Shown here in pieces: positions 1 through 5,420 of a DNA stretch of 5,443 bases (its first letter is position 1; every line of letters starts with the position of its first letter). Source of the DNA: Listeria marthii FSL S4-120 (GTDB lineage: Bacteria > Bacillota > Bacilli > Lactobacillales > Listeriaceae); assembly GCA_000183865.1 (NCBI GenBank), contig CM001047.1, positions 463,230 to 468,672 on the forward strand. Direction: 5' to 3'. The notes beneath the pieces were generated by a model. That model was not told the origin of the DNA, made no database searches, and worked only from the letters and a program-made list of their open reading frames with translations. The translations under genes were made by a program, and so were the position numbers.

Positions 1-1
1 C

Positions 2-70
2 AAAATATTTTTGTTTAAAGAAAAGCAGGAATTGAATTTTAGAAAAGGGGTAGATTTTTCCAGTGATTAA
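2..70 (+). CDS. C-terminal end of an upstream gene (partial, 22 codons)
   Basis: This frame is open from the left edge to a TAA at 68-70, while the other two forward frames stop at 16-18 and 33-35. The readable tail is lysine- and phenylalanine-rich and ends in VDFSSD. It is followed, 25 bases later, by the SD of the next gene, which is the spacing seen across the rest of the cluster. The fragment is too short to identify. It could be the end of a toxin or another small accessory protein. Part of the openness may be chance, so confidence is limited. Confidence 0.4.
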   Translation, partial: KIFLFKEKQELNFRKGVDFSSD

Positions 71-95
71 AGAAAAAGAATACGGAAACTAGAAA

Positions 96-103
96 AGAGG
101 GAG
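96..103 (+). promoter_or_regulatory. Strong SD with no canonical start codon behind it
   Basis: AGAGGGAG at 96-103 is a good SD. No ATG, GTG or TTG lies within about 15 bases downstream in any frame. The frame of the downstream protein is closed by TAA at 106-108 and is open from ATT at 109 onward. The SD is five bases from ATT 109 and eight from ATA 112, both normal distances. It therefore argues for initiation at a non-standard codon, or for a lost ATG. Confidence 0.6.
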
Positions 104-174
104 TCTAAATTATAGAAAACAGCATTTTCACACTAGAAAATCAGGAAGAAATAAAAACTAGTTACAACGATGAA

Positions 175-594
175 ATGTCAGATGATAACCTACGAAATAT
201 GATTGCAAATAAAAGCCAACCTATTCATTTACTGTTAGAATTTGGCATTTTTGATAGAGAAGATTTGAACGAGAAGTTTCCAGATAGTGAAATGAAGGAG
301 ATTTCTTATGAAGGTAAGAAGCTGTTATTAATTCAGAATATCCAAACAGATAATCTGCAAATCGATGAAGTTCTATTTGTTTTCAGACTTTTAGCCAACT
401 CGAACTTTCTTGTGTATATTATATCTGGGCATAAACTAGACAGAATTTTGCACTACTTACAGAAAGACACTCTTTTTAAAAGAAATAAGGTAGTGGGGAA
501 AATGAAGTTAAGTTTAGACAATGACGAGTTCTTGGTCATGTCGGATTATGATGGAAGTTCGGTTATAATCATAAGTAAACAACTAGATCATTAA
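175..594 (+). CDS. Uncharacterised soluble protein; real start possibly ATT at 109
   Basis: From the first ATG this is a 139-aa protein with no signal peptide, no membrane segment and no cysteine. I do not recognise the family. The N-terminal part looks helical and acidic. The middle and C-terminal parts alternate short hydrophobic strands (KLLLIQNI, NFLVYIISG, SVIIISK) with charged turns, suggesting a small alpha/beta fold. ATG 175 has no SD. The same frame stays open back to 109, adding 22 codons (ENSIFTLENQEEIK and beyond) that read like real protein, and a strong SD sits at 96-103 just before ATT 109. I infer that translation may begin at 109 (161 aa), or that the start codon has mutated and ATG 175 is a weak fallback. 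In context it is the first complete gene of a run of short accessory genes, where an immunity-type role is possible but unproven. Confidence 0.8.
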   Translation: MSDDNLRNMIANKSQPIHLLLEFGIFDREDLNEKFPDSEMKEISYEGKKLLLIQNIQTDNLQIDEVLFVFRLLANSNFLVYIISGHKLDRILHYLQKDTLFKRNKVVGKMKLSLDNDEFLVMSDYDGSSVIIISKQLDH

Positions 595-597
595 ATA

Positions 598-623
598 TAG
601 AAAAAGAAGTTTCGGTTTTTCTA
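598..623 (+). other. Imperfect AT-rich dyad between genes
   Basis: TAGAAAAA (598-605) pairs with TTTTTCTA (616-623). Inside the arms, GAA and TTC could pair partly around a very tight loop. The stem is almost entirely A-T, and the T run lies in the arm rather than after it, so it is a poor intrinsic terminator. It lies in the 61-base gap after the first complete gene and may only be a weak attenuator, an RNA-processing site or chance. Confidence 0.25.
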
Positions 624-640
624 GTGGTAAAACAATATTA

Positions 641-648
641 GAGGCGGG
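641..648 (+). promoter_or_regulatory. SD that selects TTG 656
   Basis: GAGGCGGG ends seven bases before TTG 656, the best spacing for the long downstream frame. A nearer ATG at 652 is out of frame and gives only eight codons (MIAYEKNR) before a stop at 676. The in-frame ATG at 662 lies 13 bases from the SD, further than usual. Confidence 0.6.
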
Positions 649-655
649 AAAATGA

Positions 656-1045
656 TTGCTTATGAAAAAAATAGATAATGAATTGTTTTTAAGAAAAGAT
701 CAATTAGAAGGAACGATGTATGTAGAATTTAAATATAGTTCCGCCAAAAAAGGTTTTTGGGATGAAGATTCGTATTATGTTAATAGCGATATTTTTGAAT
801 ATTTACTTGATGATTTTGAAAAGAGTAAAGAGGATTTCAGCATGTTTGGCGAGAATCATTTTAGTTTTGAGGAAGTAGATAATTTAAAAAATAAGCTGAA
901 AAAGCGAGATATGGTGGTAATTTCAGATAGTATGGTAGAAAAAGATGCGGGTATTCGGTCGTTGTCCATCTTGATTCGCAACATAGAAGCATGGCTAGAA
1001 AGAGCAATCGAGCTAGGCGTTAGCGTAATTATATTGGGTGTCTAA
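656..1045 (+). CDS. Uncharacterised acidic soluble protein, 129 aa
   Basis: I do not recognise this family. It has no signal peptide, no clear membrane helix and no cysteine. Residues 1-50 carry aromatic, strand-like stretches (MYVEFKYSS, DSYYVNSDIFEYLL). Residues 50-85 are rich in charged helical residues (FEEVDNLKNKLKKRD). After a short strand (MVVISDSM), a long amphipathic helix (SILIRNIEAWLERAIEL) leads to a hydrophobic terminus, VSVIILGV. TTG 656 is preferred over ATG 662 because of SD spacing; the difference is only two residues. The gene lies 61 bases after the previous one and 38 before a small membrane-protein gene. Its size, acidity and setting fit an immunity protein for a secreted toxin, but that is inference. 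Confidence 0.85.
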   Translation: MLMKKIDNELFLRKDQLEGTMYVEFKYSSAKKGFWDEDSYYVNSDIFEYLLDDFEKSKEDFSMFGENHFSFEEVDNLKNKLKKRDMVVISDSMVEKDAGIRSLSILIRNIEAWLERAIELGVSVIILGV

Positions 1046-1083
1046 CAACTTACTACAAACCTCAATGAGTTAGGAGAAAGACA

Positions 1084-1356
1084 ATGACGAATAAAGAACA
1101 CAAATCTTGGAAACATTTCAAATTAGGCGTAATTTTGTTGCTAATAGTTACAGTAATAGCATATTATTTGTTGGAATCATCATGGGCTAAATCCATTATA
1201 GAAGTTAGTGTAGGGTTTATTCTAATTGCAAATATTTTTATGTTATCTGATTTAATTGGCAAAATGAAATTAAACAAAAGAATCCAAGAGTCACTTGAAA
1301 TCACCTGTATTATTATGTTTGTAAGTATTTTAATCAGTTCATTTTTTTTATATTGA
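1084..1356 (+). CDS. Small three-helix membrane protein, 90 aa
   Basis: After a basic N-terminus (NKEHKSWKHFK) come three predicted membrane helices, at about residues 13-31 (GVILLLIVTVIAYYLL), 38-58 (IIEVSVGFILIANIFML) and 70-90 (LEITCIIMFVSILISSFFLY). The loop between helices 2 and 3 (GKMKLNKRIQES) is strongly basic, so it is probably cytoplasmic. The ATG is preceded by AGGAGA with six bases of spacing, an excellent start. I see no catalytic motif. Two shorter membrane-protein genes follow at spacings of 19 and 45 bases. Small multi-helix proteins in such rows are often immunity proteins against membrane-active toxins or bacteriocins. Nothing in this sequence proves that, and a structural or regulatory membrane role is equally open. 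Confidence 0.88.
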   Translation: MTNKEHKSWKHFKLGVILLLIVTVIAYYLLESSWAKSIIEVSVGFILIANIFMLSDLIGKMKLNKRIQESLEITCIIMFVSILISSFFLY

Positions 1357-1375
1357 AGTTGAGGAGAAATTAATT

Positions 1376-1555
1376 ATGCCTGATATATTAATCATACTGT
1401 TAATCGTAAATATACTAGTTTTAATCTATTTTCTATTTTTTTCAGATAATATCCCTAAAAAACACAAAAATACATATATAGTGACCGTTTTTTTAGTCGT
1501 GTTTATAACTTTTGGATTATATGAGTATTATGCGATTAAGGAACTGTTTAATTAG
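1376..1555 (+). CDS. Tiny two-helix membrane protein, 59 aa
   Basis: This short gene starts at an ATG with a clean SD, GAGGAG at 1361-1366, nine bases upstream, and ends at TAG 1553-1555. The product has two hydrophobic helices, at about residues 4-22 (ILIILLIVNILVLIYFLFF) and 34-49, joined by a short basic loop centred on PKKHK at 27-31. The acidic-aromatic tail is YEYYAIKELFN. It sits 19 bases after the preceding membrane-protein gene and is surely co-transcribed. The layout, helix then PKK loop then helix with a tail near (K/D)LF, is repeated in the next gene, so the two may be diverged duplicates. Alternatives are a small immunity protein, a membrane regulator or a chance hydrophobic frame. 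The SD, the length and the full use of the gap argue against chance. Confidence 0.75.
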   Translation: MPDILIILLIVNILVLIYFLFFSDNIPKKHKNTYIVTVFLVVFITFGLYEYYAIKELFN

Positions 1556-1583
1556 GAAATCCGGAATACTTTTATTGAAAAAA

Positions 1584-1592
1584 AGAGGGGGA
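1584..1592 (+). promoter_or_regulatory. SD supporting the TTG start at 1601
   Basis: AGAGGGGGA at 1584-1592 is one of the strongest SDs in the window and lies eight bases before TTG 1601. The alternative in-frame ATG at 1613 would be 20 bases away. This site is the main reason to accept the very short gene behind it. Confidence 0.65.
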
Positions 1593-1600
1593 TTCTTTCA

Positions 1601-1756
1601 TTGTTATTAACAATGTATATATTTCTAGTAATTATTTGTTTAGTAACTTGTCTTAATTTAGAGCCAAAAAAGCAAAAATGGAGCAAGGTTTTGTTTTGGT
1701 TAGTGTTTGCTCTGGGAGTGTTTTTTACAATACAGATAGGCGATTTATTTTTATAA
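1601..1756 (+). CDS. Tiny two-helix membrane protein, 51 aa
   Basis: The frame runs from TTG 1601 to TAA 1754-1756. Two hydrophobic helices, at about residues 2-19 (LLTMYIFLVIICLVTCL) and 29-46 (VLFWLVFALGVFFTIQI), flank a basic loop with PKKQK at 22-26. The C-terminus is GDLFL. The topology, the PKK loop and the ending parallel the 59-aa neighbour upstream, suggesting an old tandem duplication, although side-chain identity is low apart from the loop. A strong SD stands before it. No function can be assigned. In this setting it could be a small membrane immunity protein or a partner subunit of the 59-aa protein. An ATG at residue 5 is a less likely start because it lacks SD spacing. Confidence 0.7.
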   Translation: MLLTMYIFLVIICLVTCLNLEPKKQKWSKVLFWLVFALGVFFTIQIGDLFL

Positions 1757-1819
1757 AAAACGGTGATAAATATTGAATGTTTTTGTTGATTGTCTAGGAC
1801 TAATTATTTTCTAAAAAAA

Positions 1820-1827
1820 GAAGGTGA
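1820..1827 (+). promoter_or_regulatory. SD that selects ATG 1833
   Basis: GAAGGTGA at 1820-1827 lies five bases before ATG 1833. An in-frame GTG at 1824 falls inside this SD and so cannot use it, which makes ATG 1833 the better start. Confidence 0.65.
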
Positions 1828-1832
1828 ACCAT

Positions 1833-2972
1833 ATGTTGAATAGAGAACAAATAGAGATTGTCAGAGCCGAAGATGCACTTGAGTATGGAAGTGACATAGG
1901 AATCGACGGAGCGGACCAAATATATATTTACTATTTTAAAGACCCGGAAAAACCGTTAGAGCAAGATGTAGTTGATATTTGCGATGCTTTTGGCGAATAT
2001 ATGATTTCTGCTTATTTTTTGAACGATGAAGATGCTTCTTATGAAAAGTTGCAAGGAGACGAAATAGGTGGATATAAAAAGGTTTTTCTGCAGGGTGAAT
2101 CGCAACAACTTAAACAAGAAATGTTCCGTTTATTTATAGAAGGATATTATAGTCCATATCTGAATAGGCTATTTTTATTTAAACAAAAAATAGAATTAGA
2201 TTGTAGGAAACAAATCGAATTAGAAGATGGCATGGCTATTATCGCCCCTATACTTGATGTTAGAGCGATAGGCATATTTTCAAAAGGGATAGATTTGGTG
2301 CGGATTTTTCAACAAATTACTAATACAGAATTACTGGATACTGTACAAGGAACAGGAGCAAAATCTCGATTGATTGAGGATCATAATGATAATTTGAGAA
2401 ATGAGATTGGGTACTTAGTTGACTATAAGGCGGTATTACCAAAACAAATTTTTAAAAAGCCGGAGTTATATGATTTTTATTTTACCGATTTCTTTCATTG
2501 TTATGACGATGACTTCATAAACGACTTAAATAAAATTGGACAACTGCTTAAGCAAGAAAGTGTCAGGTTGTTTACGCCACATTCTTATTATGAAACTATA
2601 AGAAAATTTATTTTTAAAAAGATAAAACAAATAGATGTTCCATATGCTGAATTAAGTATAGATATAACGGAAAAGGAATATGGTGAAATTTTATGGTGTA
2701 GCGATACAGAAAAAATGGATTTTGTGGCTTTTGATTATTTATACTGGTACTTTAATTCCGACTGTTTTATTTTTGGTGATAAAGAGAGTGAAATTAGTAT
2801 TTTGGCAATTAAAAAATCTCTTTCCATCAAAAATCCGCTTGAAAATTGGAAAGAAGTAGAGTTGTTCGCGGCGAATCCAGGAGAAGAATGGTGTCCATGG
2901 CTAAAAGATGAGGAGAAATTTCTAGCGGAACTTATAGCTAATTATCGTAATGGAAACGAGGGAAATGCATGA
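1833..2972 (+). CDS. Uncharacterised soluble protein, 379 aa
   Basis: I do not recognise this family. It is acidic, with no signal peptide or membrane helix. The N-terminal part (about 1-115) reads as alpha/beta, with QIYIYYFKDPE at about 29-39 and an acidic helix ending in a YYSPYLNRLFLF segment. A central part (about 115-200) includes GMAIIAPILDVRAIGIFSKG. The C-terminal part is rich in aromatics (FYFTDFFHCYDDDF at about 215-228; FDYLYWYFNSDCFIFGDKE at about 300-318). The stretch SDCFIFGDKESEISILAI resembles the way some immunity-like proteins end a sheet, but that is a weak impression. ATG 1833 is chosen over GTG 1824 because the latter overlaps the SD. The stop codon overlaps the next start (ATGA), so the two products are probably made together and may interact. 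Confidence 0.92.
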   Translation: MLNREQIEIVRAEDALEYGSDIGIDGADQIYIYYFKDPEKPLEQDVVDICDAFGEYMISAYFLNDEDASYEKLQGDEIGGYKKVFLQGESQQLKQEMFRLFIEGYYSPYLNRLFLFKQKIELDCRKQIELEDGMAIIAPILDVRAIGIFSKGIDLVRIFQQITNTELLDTVQGTGAKSRLIEDHNDNLRNEIGYLVDYKAVLPKQIFKKPELYDFYFTDFFHCYDDDFINDLNKIGQLLKQESVRLFTPHSYYETIRKFIFKKIKQIDVPYAELSIDITEKEYGEILWCSDTEKMDFVAFDYLYWYFNSDCFIFGDKESEISILAIKKSLSIKNPLENWKEVELFAANPGEEWCPWLKDEEKFLAELIANYRNGNEGNA

Positions 2973-3199
2973 AAACAAGACAAAGAGCAATGCTGTATAC
3001 ACTGCTAACAAGGCATCCTGAATACATTAACGAAATTGAAAATAATGGAGTAGACAATCTTAAACGTGAGAGTATCGATGCGATAATGGATATTCTTACA
3101 TCCGCGTTTATCATGTATGGTTTAGAAGACGATGAAAGACCAAATAACTATGGGTTAGAGATAGAAGATTTGGTGGATATTGTTAATGATGCTGACTAG
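2969..3199 (+). CDS. Small acidic protein coupled to the 379-aa protein, 76 aa
   Basis: The ATG at 2969 overlaps the previous TGA by four bases (ATGA), with GAGGGAA upstream as an internal SD, so translational coupling is likely. The N-terminus is basic and helical (KTRQRAMLYTLLTRHPEYI), the middle is helical (ESIDAIMDILTSAFIMYGL), and the C-terminus is very acidic (EDDERPNNYGLEIEDLVDIV). I see no membrane helix, cysteine or known motif. The overlap suggests near-equal synthesis with the larger partner, as for a subunit, chaperone or immunity partner. The next gene starts 28 bases later. Function is unknown. Confidence 0.88.
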   Translation: MKTRQRAMLYTLLTRHPEYINEIENNGVDNLKRESIDAIMDILTSAFIMYGLEDDERPNNYGLEIEDLVDIVNDAD

Positions 3200-3211
3200 A
3201 AAATACTGCAG

Positions 3212-3220
3212 AAAAGGGGA
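3212..3220 (+). promoter_or_regulatory. SD supporting the TTG start at 3228
   Basis: AAAAGGGGA at 3212-3220 lies seven bases before TTG 3228. No in-frame ATG occurs until residue 21, so the SD fixes the start. Confidence 0.6.
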
Positions 3221-3227
3221 TAATTAA

Positions 3228-4271
3228 TTGGAGAAGGTAGAGCTGAAAAAGAAACCGTATGCAAGCTTTAATGAACAATTTACTGGGATGTTTAGTCTGG
3301 AAAATTGGTTACCCCATAACGTATTTAATCGTAAATTCAACAATTTCTACGTATATAATATGGATTATTTTTATGAAGAAATTGGTTGGAAATGGATTTT
3401 AGAAAATCTGGCTGATGGTAATGACCAGCATTTGTTTTTTACTACTGTTCCTGAAAACAATATGGACTATACGGTAGCTGAAATCCCTATTTCGCTTGAG
3501 CCAAAGAAAATCATCGAACAGATTGATATACTGGAAAATGAATCTAAGGATGTGAAAAATACGTTCTTTTTAACGTTTGAGGAGGCGTGTTTATTTTCTA
3601 ACGCAGGTAATTGGGGCTTATATTTTGTTAGAGAATTTAATTTCGTTATTTTAGCCACGGAGGAAACATTTGTAAAATCTGACTCATTCCTAAATTTAGA
3701 AAGTATGACAGTTGAACAGTTTACCGAACATTTTCAAGATTGGTCAGCGTGGACTGAAAAAGGTAATCGAAAATATTTAAAAACGTTTAACAAAATATTT
3801 TTTTGTAAGCAAAGGGTTAGAAAAATGATCTATTTAAAAGGCATAACAACAGCGGGTGCATACGATAATCGAGAGGAATGTCTGGAAGAAATTCATGAAG
3901 ATATTCAAAAAATAATGAAGAGGCTTATTCTTCATTATGATATTTATCAATTTCATTTGTCCCATAAATTCGATGATTCAGCTGATAAATCAGTCCTTGT
4001 AAAGGAAACTAGATTTAGAAAGACATATGCTAATTTTTATAAGGAAAAGGAAGAGCGATTTGATGAGGGTTCTAGCTATGATCAGTATCTTTTAGCAGAA
4101 AAAGATAGTGACTTTTCTAAGGATATAGATAAATTAAAACTTAGTGAAATGCCAACGAAAGACAATTTAAGAGCCGAATTGTTAGCATTTTTTCCGTTAA
4201 TTGTCATTTTATCAGATTCAAGTGAGTTAATGGCGTATTCGGCGGATATGTCTATATTAGAGCTGGTGTAG
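3228..4271 (+). CDS. Uncharacterised soluble protein, 347 aa
   Basis: I cannot place this protein in a family. It has no signal peptide and no convincing membrane helix. The N-terminal third is rich in aromatics (FNNFYVYNMDYFYEEIGWKW at about 38-57). A sheet-like stretch at about 128-145, NWGLYFVREFNFVILATE, is followed by an acidic helical part with several Trp. Residues 215-235 form a charged helix (EECLEEIHEDIQKIMKRLIL). A lysine/glutamate-rich region (about 255-305) precedes a hydrophobic C-terminal segment (LLAFFPLIVILSDSSEL). It shares size, solubility and an aromatic sheet segment with the 379-aa protein, but I see no convincing alignment. TTG 3228 has a good SD. It lies 28 bases after the 76-aa gene and is probably in the same transcript. 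Immunity-like or toxin-accessory roles are possible. Confidence 0.92.
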   Translation: MEKVELKKKPYASFNEQFTGMFSLENWLPHNVFNRKFNNFYVYNMDYFYEEIGWKWILENLADGNDQHLFFTTVPENNMDYTVAEIPISLEPKKIIEQIDILENESKDVKNTFFLTFEEACLFSNAGNWGLYFVREFNFVILATEETFVKSDSFLNLESMTVEQFTEHFQDWSAWTEKGNRKYLKTFNKIFFCKQRVRKMIYLKGITTAGAYDNREECLEEIHEDIQKIMKRLILHYDIYQFHLSHKFDDSADKSVLVKETRFRKTYANFYKEKEERFDEGSSYDQYLLAEKDSDFSKDIDKLKLSEMPTKDNLRAELLAFFPLIVILSDSSELMAYSADMSILELV

Positions 4272-4344
4272 ATGACTTTTATTCTATATCAGAATCGTAT
4301 TTATTCATAAGTTGTTTAACAAAAAAAGAGAGTTGAAGTGGAAA

Positions 4345-4701
4345 ATGGATTTTATTTTAAATATTTTAATTTCTATTATAGCTTTTATATGCTTTTTAGT
4401 AGGTGGACTTACGATAAAAAAAGAGGAGCGTTTTCTCGGAAAAGTAATCGCAATCTTGTCAATAGTTGGATTGTCCACAGTTGGAACAGGCTTACTTATT
4501 TCTGGTGTAGAAGAAGTACACACATATATGTACATTGTATTGCTAATTGAAATAGGGCTACTTTTAGCGAATATATTCATGAATTATTTAAGTAAGCAAG
4601 TAAAATCAGAAGTTTTAATAGGTGTATGCGTATTAGTTTTAACGGTAGTTAATTTATTTACGTATGTAACTTATGTGGTTTTGACTTTTGTTCATCCGTA
4701 A
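4345..4701 (+). CDS. Four-helix membrane protein, about 118 aa (start uncertain)
   Basis: Four predicted membrane helices lie at about residues 3-22 (FILNILISIIAFICFLVGGL), 33-54 (VIAILSIVGLSTVGTGLLI), 62-82 (YIVLLIEIGLLLANIFM) and 89-114 (VLIGVCVLVLTVVNLFTYV). The first loop is basic (TIKKEERFLGK), as is the third (SKQVKSE), so both ends are probably cytoplasmic. Start choice is open. ATG 4345 has only a distant AGAGAG (12 bases) or a close GAAGTGG. TTG 4312 would add a basic MFNKKRELKWK leader but has no SD. TTG 4333 overlaps the purine tract. The helix-basic loop-helix unit resembles the tiny membrane proteins upstream, seen here twice in one chain. No known motif is visible. A membrane immunity role is possible by context only. 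Confidence 0.85.
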   Translation: MDFILNILISIIAFICFLVGGLTIKKEERFLGKVIAILSIVGLSTVGTGLLISGVEEVHTYMYIVLLIEIGLLLANIFMNYLSKQVKSEVLIGVCVLVLTVVNLFTYVTYVVLTFVHP

Positions 4702-4734
4702 GGGTTACCTAGAATAAAACATTGGAGATGAAAT

Positions 4735-5400
4735 ATGAAAAAATTAAGCTATTTTTCTGTTGGATTTGATTATGATAAAGAAAAGAATCTAGTAATGTCA
4801 TTTGATAGTCAAAGTCATTGTATTTCAGAAATGTATTCAGGTGCATTTAAGCCAATGGTGACAAAAGAGACTTCTTGTATTGATATAAATTGTATACCAA
4901 TTGGAAAAAAGGTAGATAAATCACATCACCTCGATGATATTTATAGAGTTTATTTTGAAAATACGTTTTTTGATTTAAATCAGTTTAATGATGAGACTGA
5001 TTCAAGTAAGAAAAAGATTATTTTAGAACTACTTCATATAGGTGCTATGCAAGCATGTTGTGATTTGGGCTTAGATAAGACTAAGTTTATGGAGGCATAC
5101 GAAAAAGTAAAAGAATTAGATTATCAAAATAAGTACTATTATCAAAAACCAAAATCCAGTCCGAATAGAAAGCAAAAAGCACAAATTTATATTGAACATG
5201 GATTGTATAAAGCAGGCATACATATTGTCATTTTTAATAAAGAAAGAAAAATAATAAAAAAAGAATTAATAATCAGTGATTCACCTAACCCAGCAGTATT
5301 TTCCCAGTATCTAGGGAAATTTAAATGGTTAGATAATAACAATTTGATTTTGGAACACAAGCAAAGAAAAGGTTTAGTGTATAAGGTTGAAGTAAATTGA
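4735..5400 (+). CDS. Uncharacterised two-part soluble protein, 221 aa
   Basis: ATG 4735 has a clear SD, GGAGATGA, a few bases upstream. There is no signal peptide or membrane helix. Residues 1-135 form a mixed region with five cysteines (29, 48, 53, 108, 109) and a helix KKKIILELLHIGAMQACCDL at about 92-111. A lysine-rich linker (YYYQKPKSSPNRKQK) leads to a beta-rich C-terminal part (about 148-221) with strands AQIYIEHGLY, IHIVIFNKE, IIKKELIIS and FKWLDNNNLILEH. I do not recognise either part. Five cysteines are more than in most neighbours, but no classical CxxC metal site is present. The gene begins 33 bases after the four-helix membrane-protein gene. Its role could be immunity or accessory, and it is not assignable from sequence alone. 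Confidence 0.92.
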   Translation: MKKLSYFSVGFDYDKEKNLVMSFDSQSHCISEMYSGAFKPMVTKETSCIDINCIPIGKKVDKSHHLDDIYRVYFENTFFDLNQFNDETDSSKKKIILELLHIGAMQACCDLGLDKTKFMEAYEKVKELDYQNKYYYQKPKSSPNRKQKAQIYIEHGLYKAGIHIVIFNKERKIIKKELIISDSPNPAVFSQYLGKFKWLDNNNLILEHKQRKGLVYKVEVN

Positions 5401-5420
5401 AAATTGGAGTTGAATACTTA

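Noticed and set aside
652..678. Eight-codon frame MIAYEKNR from ATG 652
   Set aside because: It could act as a leader, but it is tiny and overlaps the next gene's start out of frame; the SD serves TTG 656 with better spacing.
1773..1814. Promoter-like boxes (TTGAAT, TTGATT, TAATTA) ahead of the 379-aa gene
   Set aside because: Spacings are wrong (22 or 13 bases), or the transcript start would fall inside the SD; not convincing.
3467..3658. 63-aa open frame on the minus strand inside the 347-aa gene
   Set aside because: It lies wholly within a long, well-supported + strand gene and has a serine/lysine-rich composition without a domain; it is a shadow frame.
4338..4550. 70-aa frame on the + strand from GTG 4338, five bases after AGAGAG
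   Set aside because: The SD spacing is attractive, but the product is an aromatic- and arginine-rich jumble overlapping the four-helix membrane protein in another frame; unlikely to be real.
4305..4580. 91-aa open frame on the minus strand opposite the four-helix membrane-protein gene
   Set aside because: The + strand frame gives four clean membrane helices with a plausible charge pattern and fits the one-directional cluster; the antisense frame has no recognisable feature.
4688..4715. Promoter-like TTGTTC and TAGAAT with 16 bases between, ahead of the 221-aa gene
   Set aside because: The -10 is good, but the -35 is poor and the predicted transcript start would fall at the SD, leaving almost no leader; in AT-rich DNA such matches are common.
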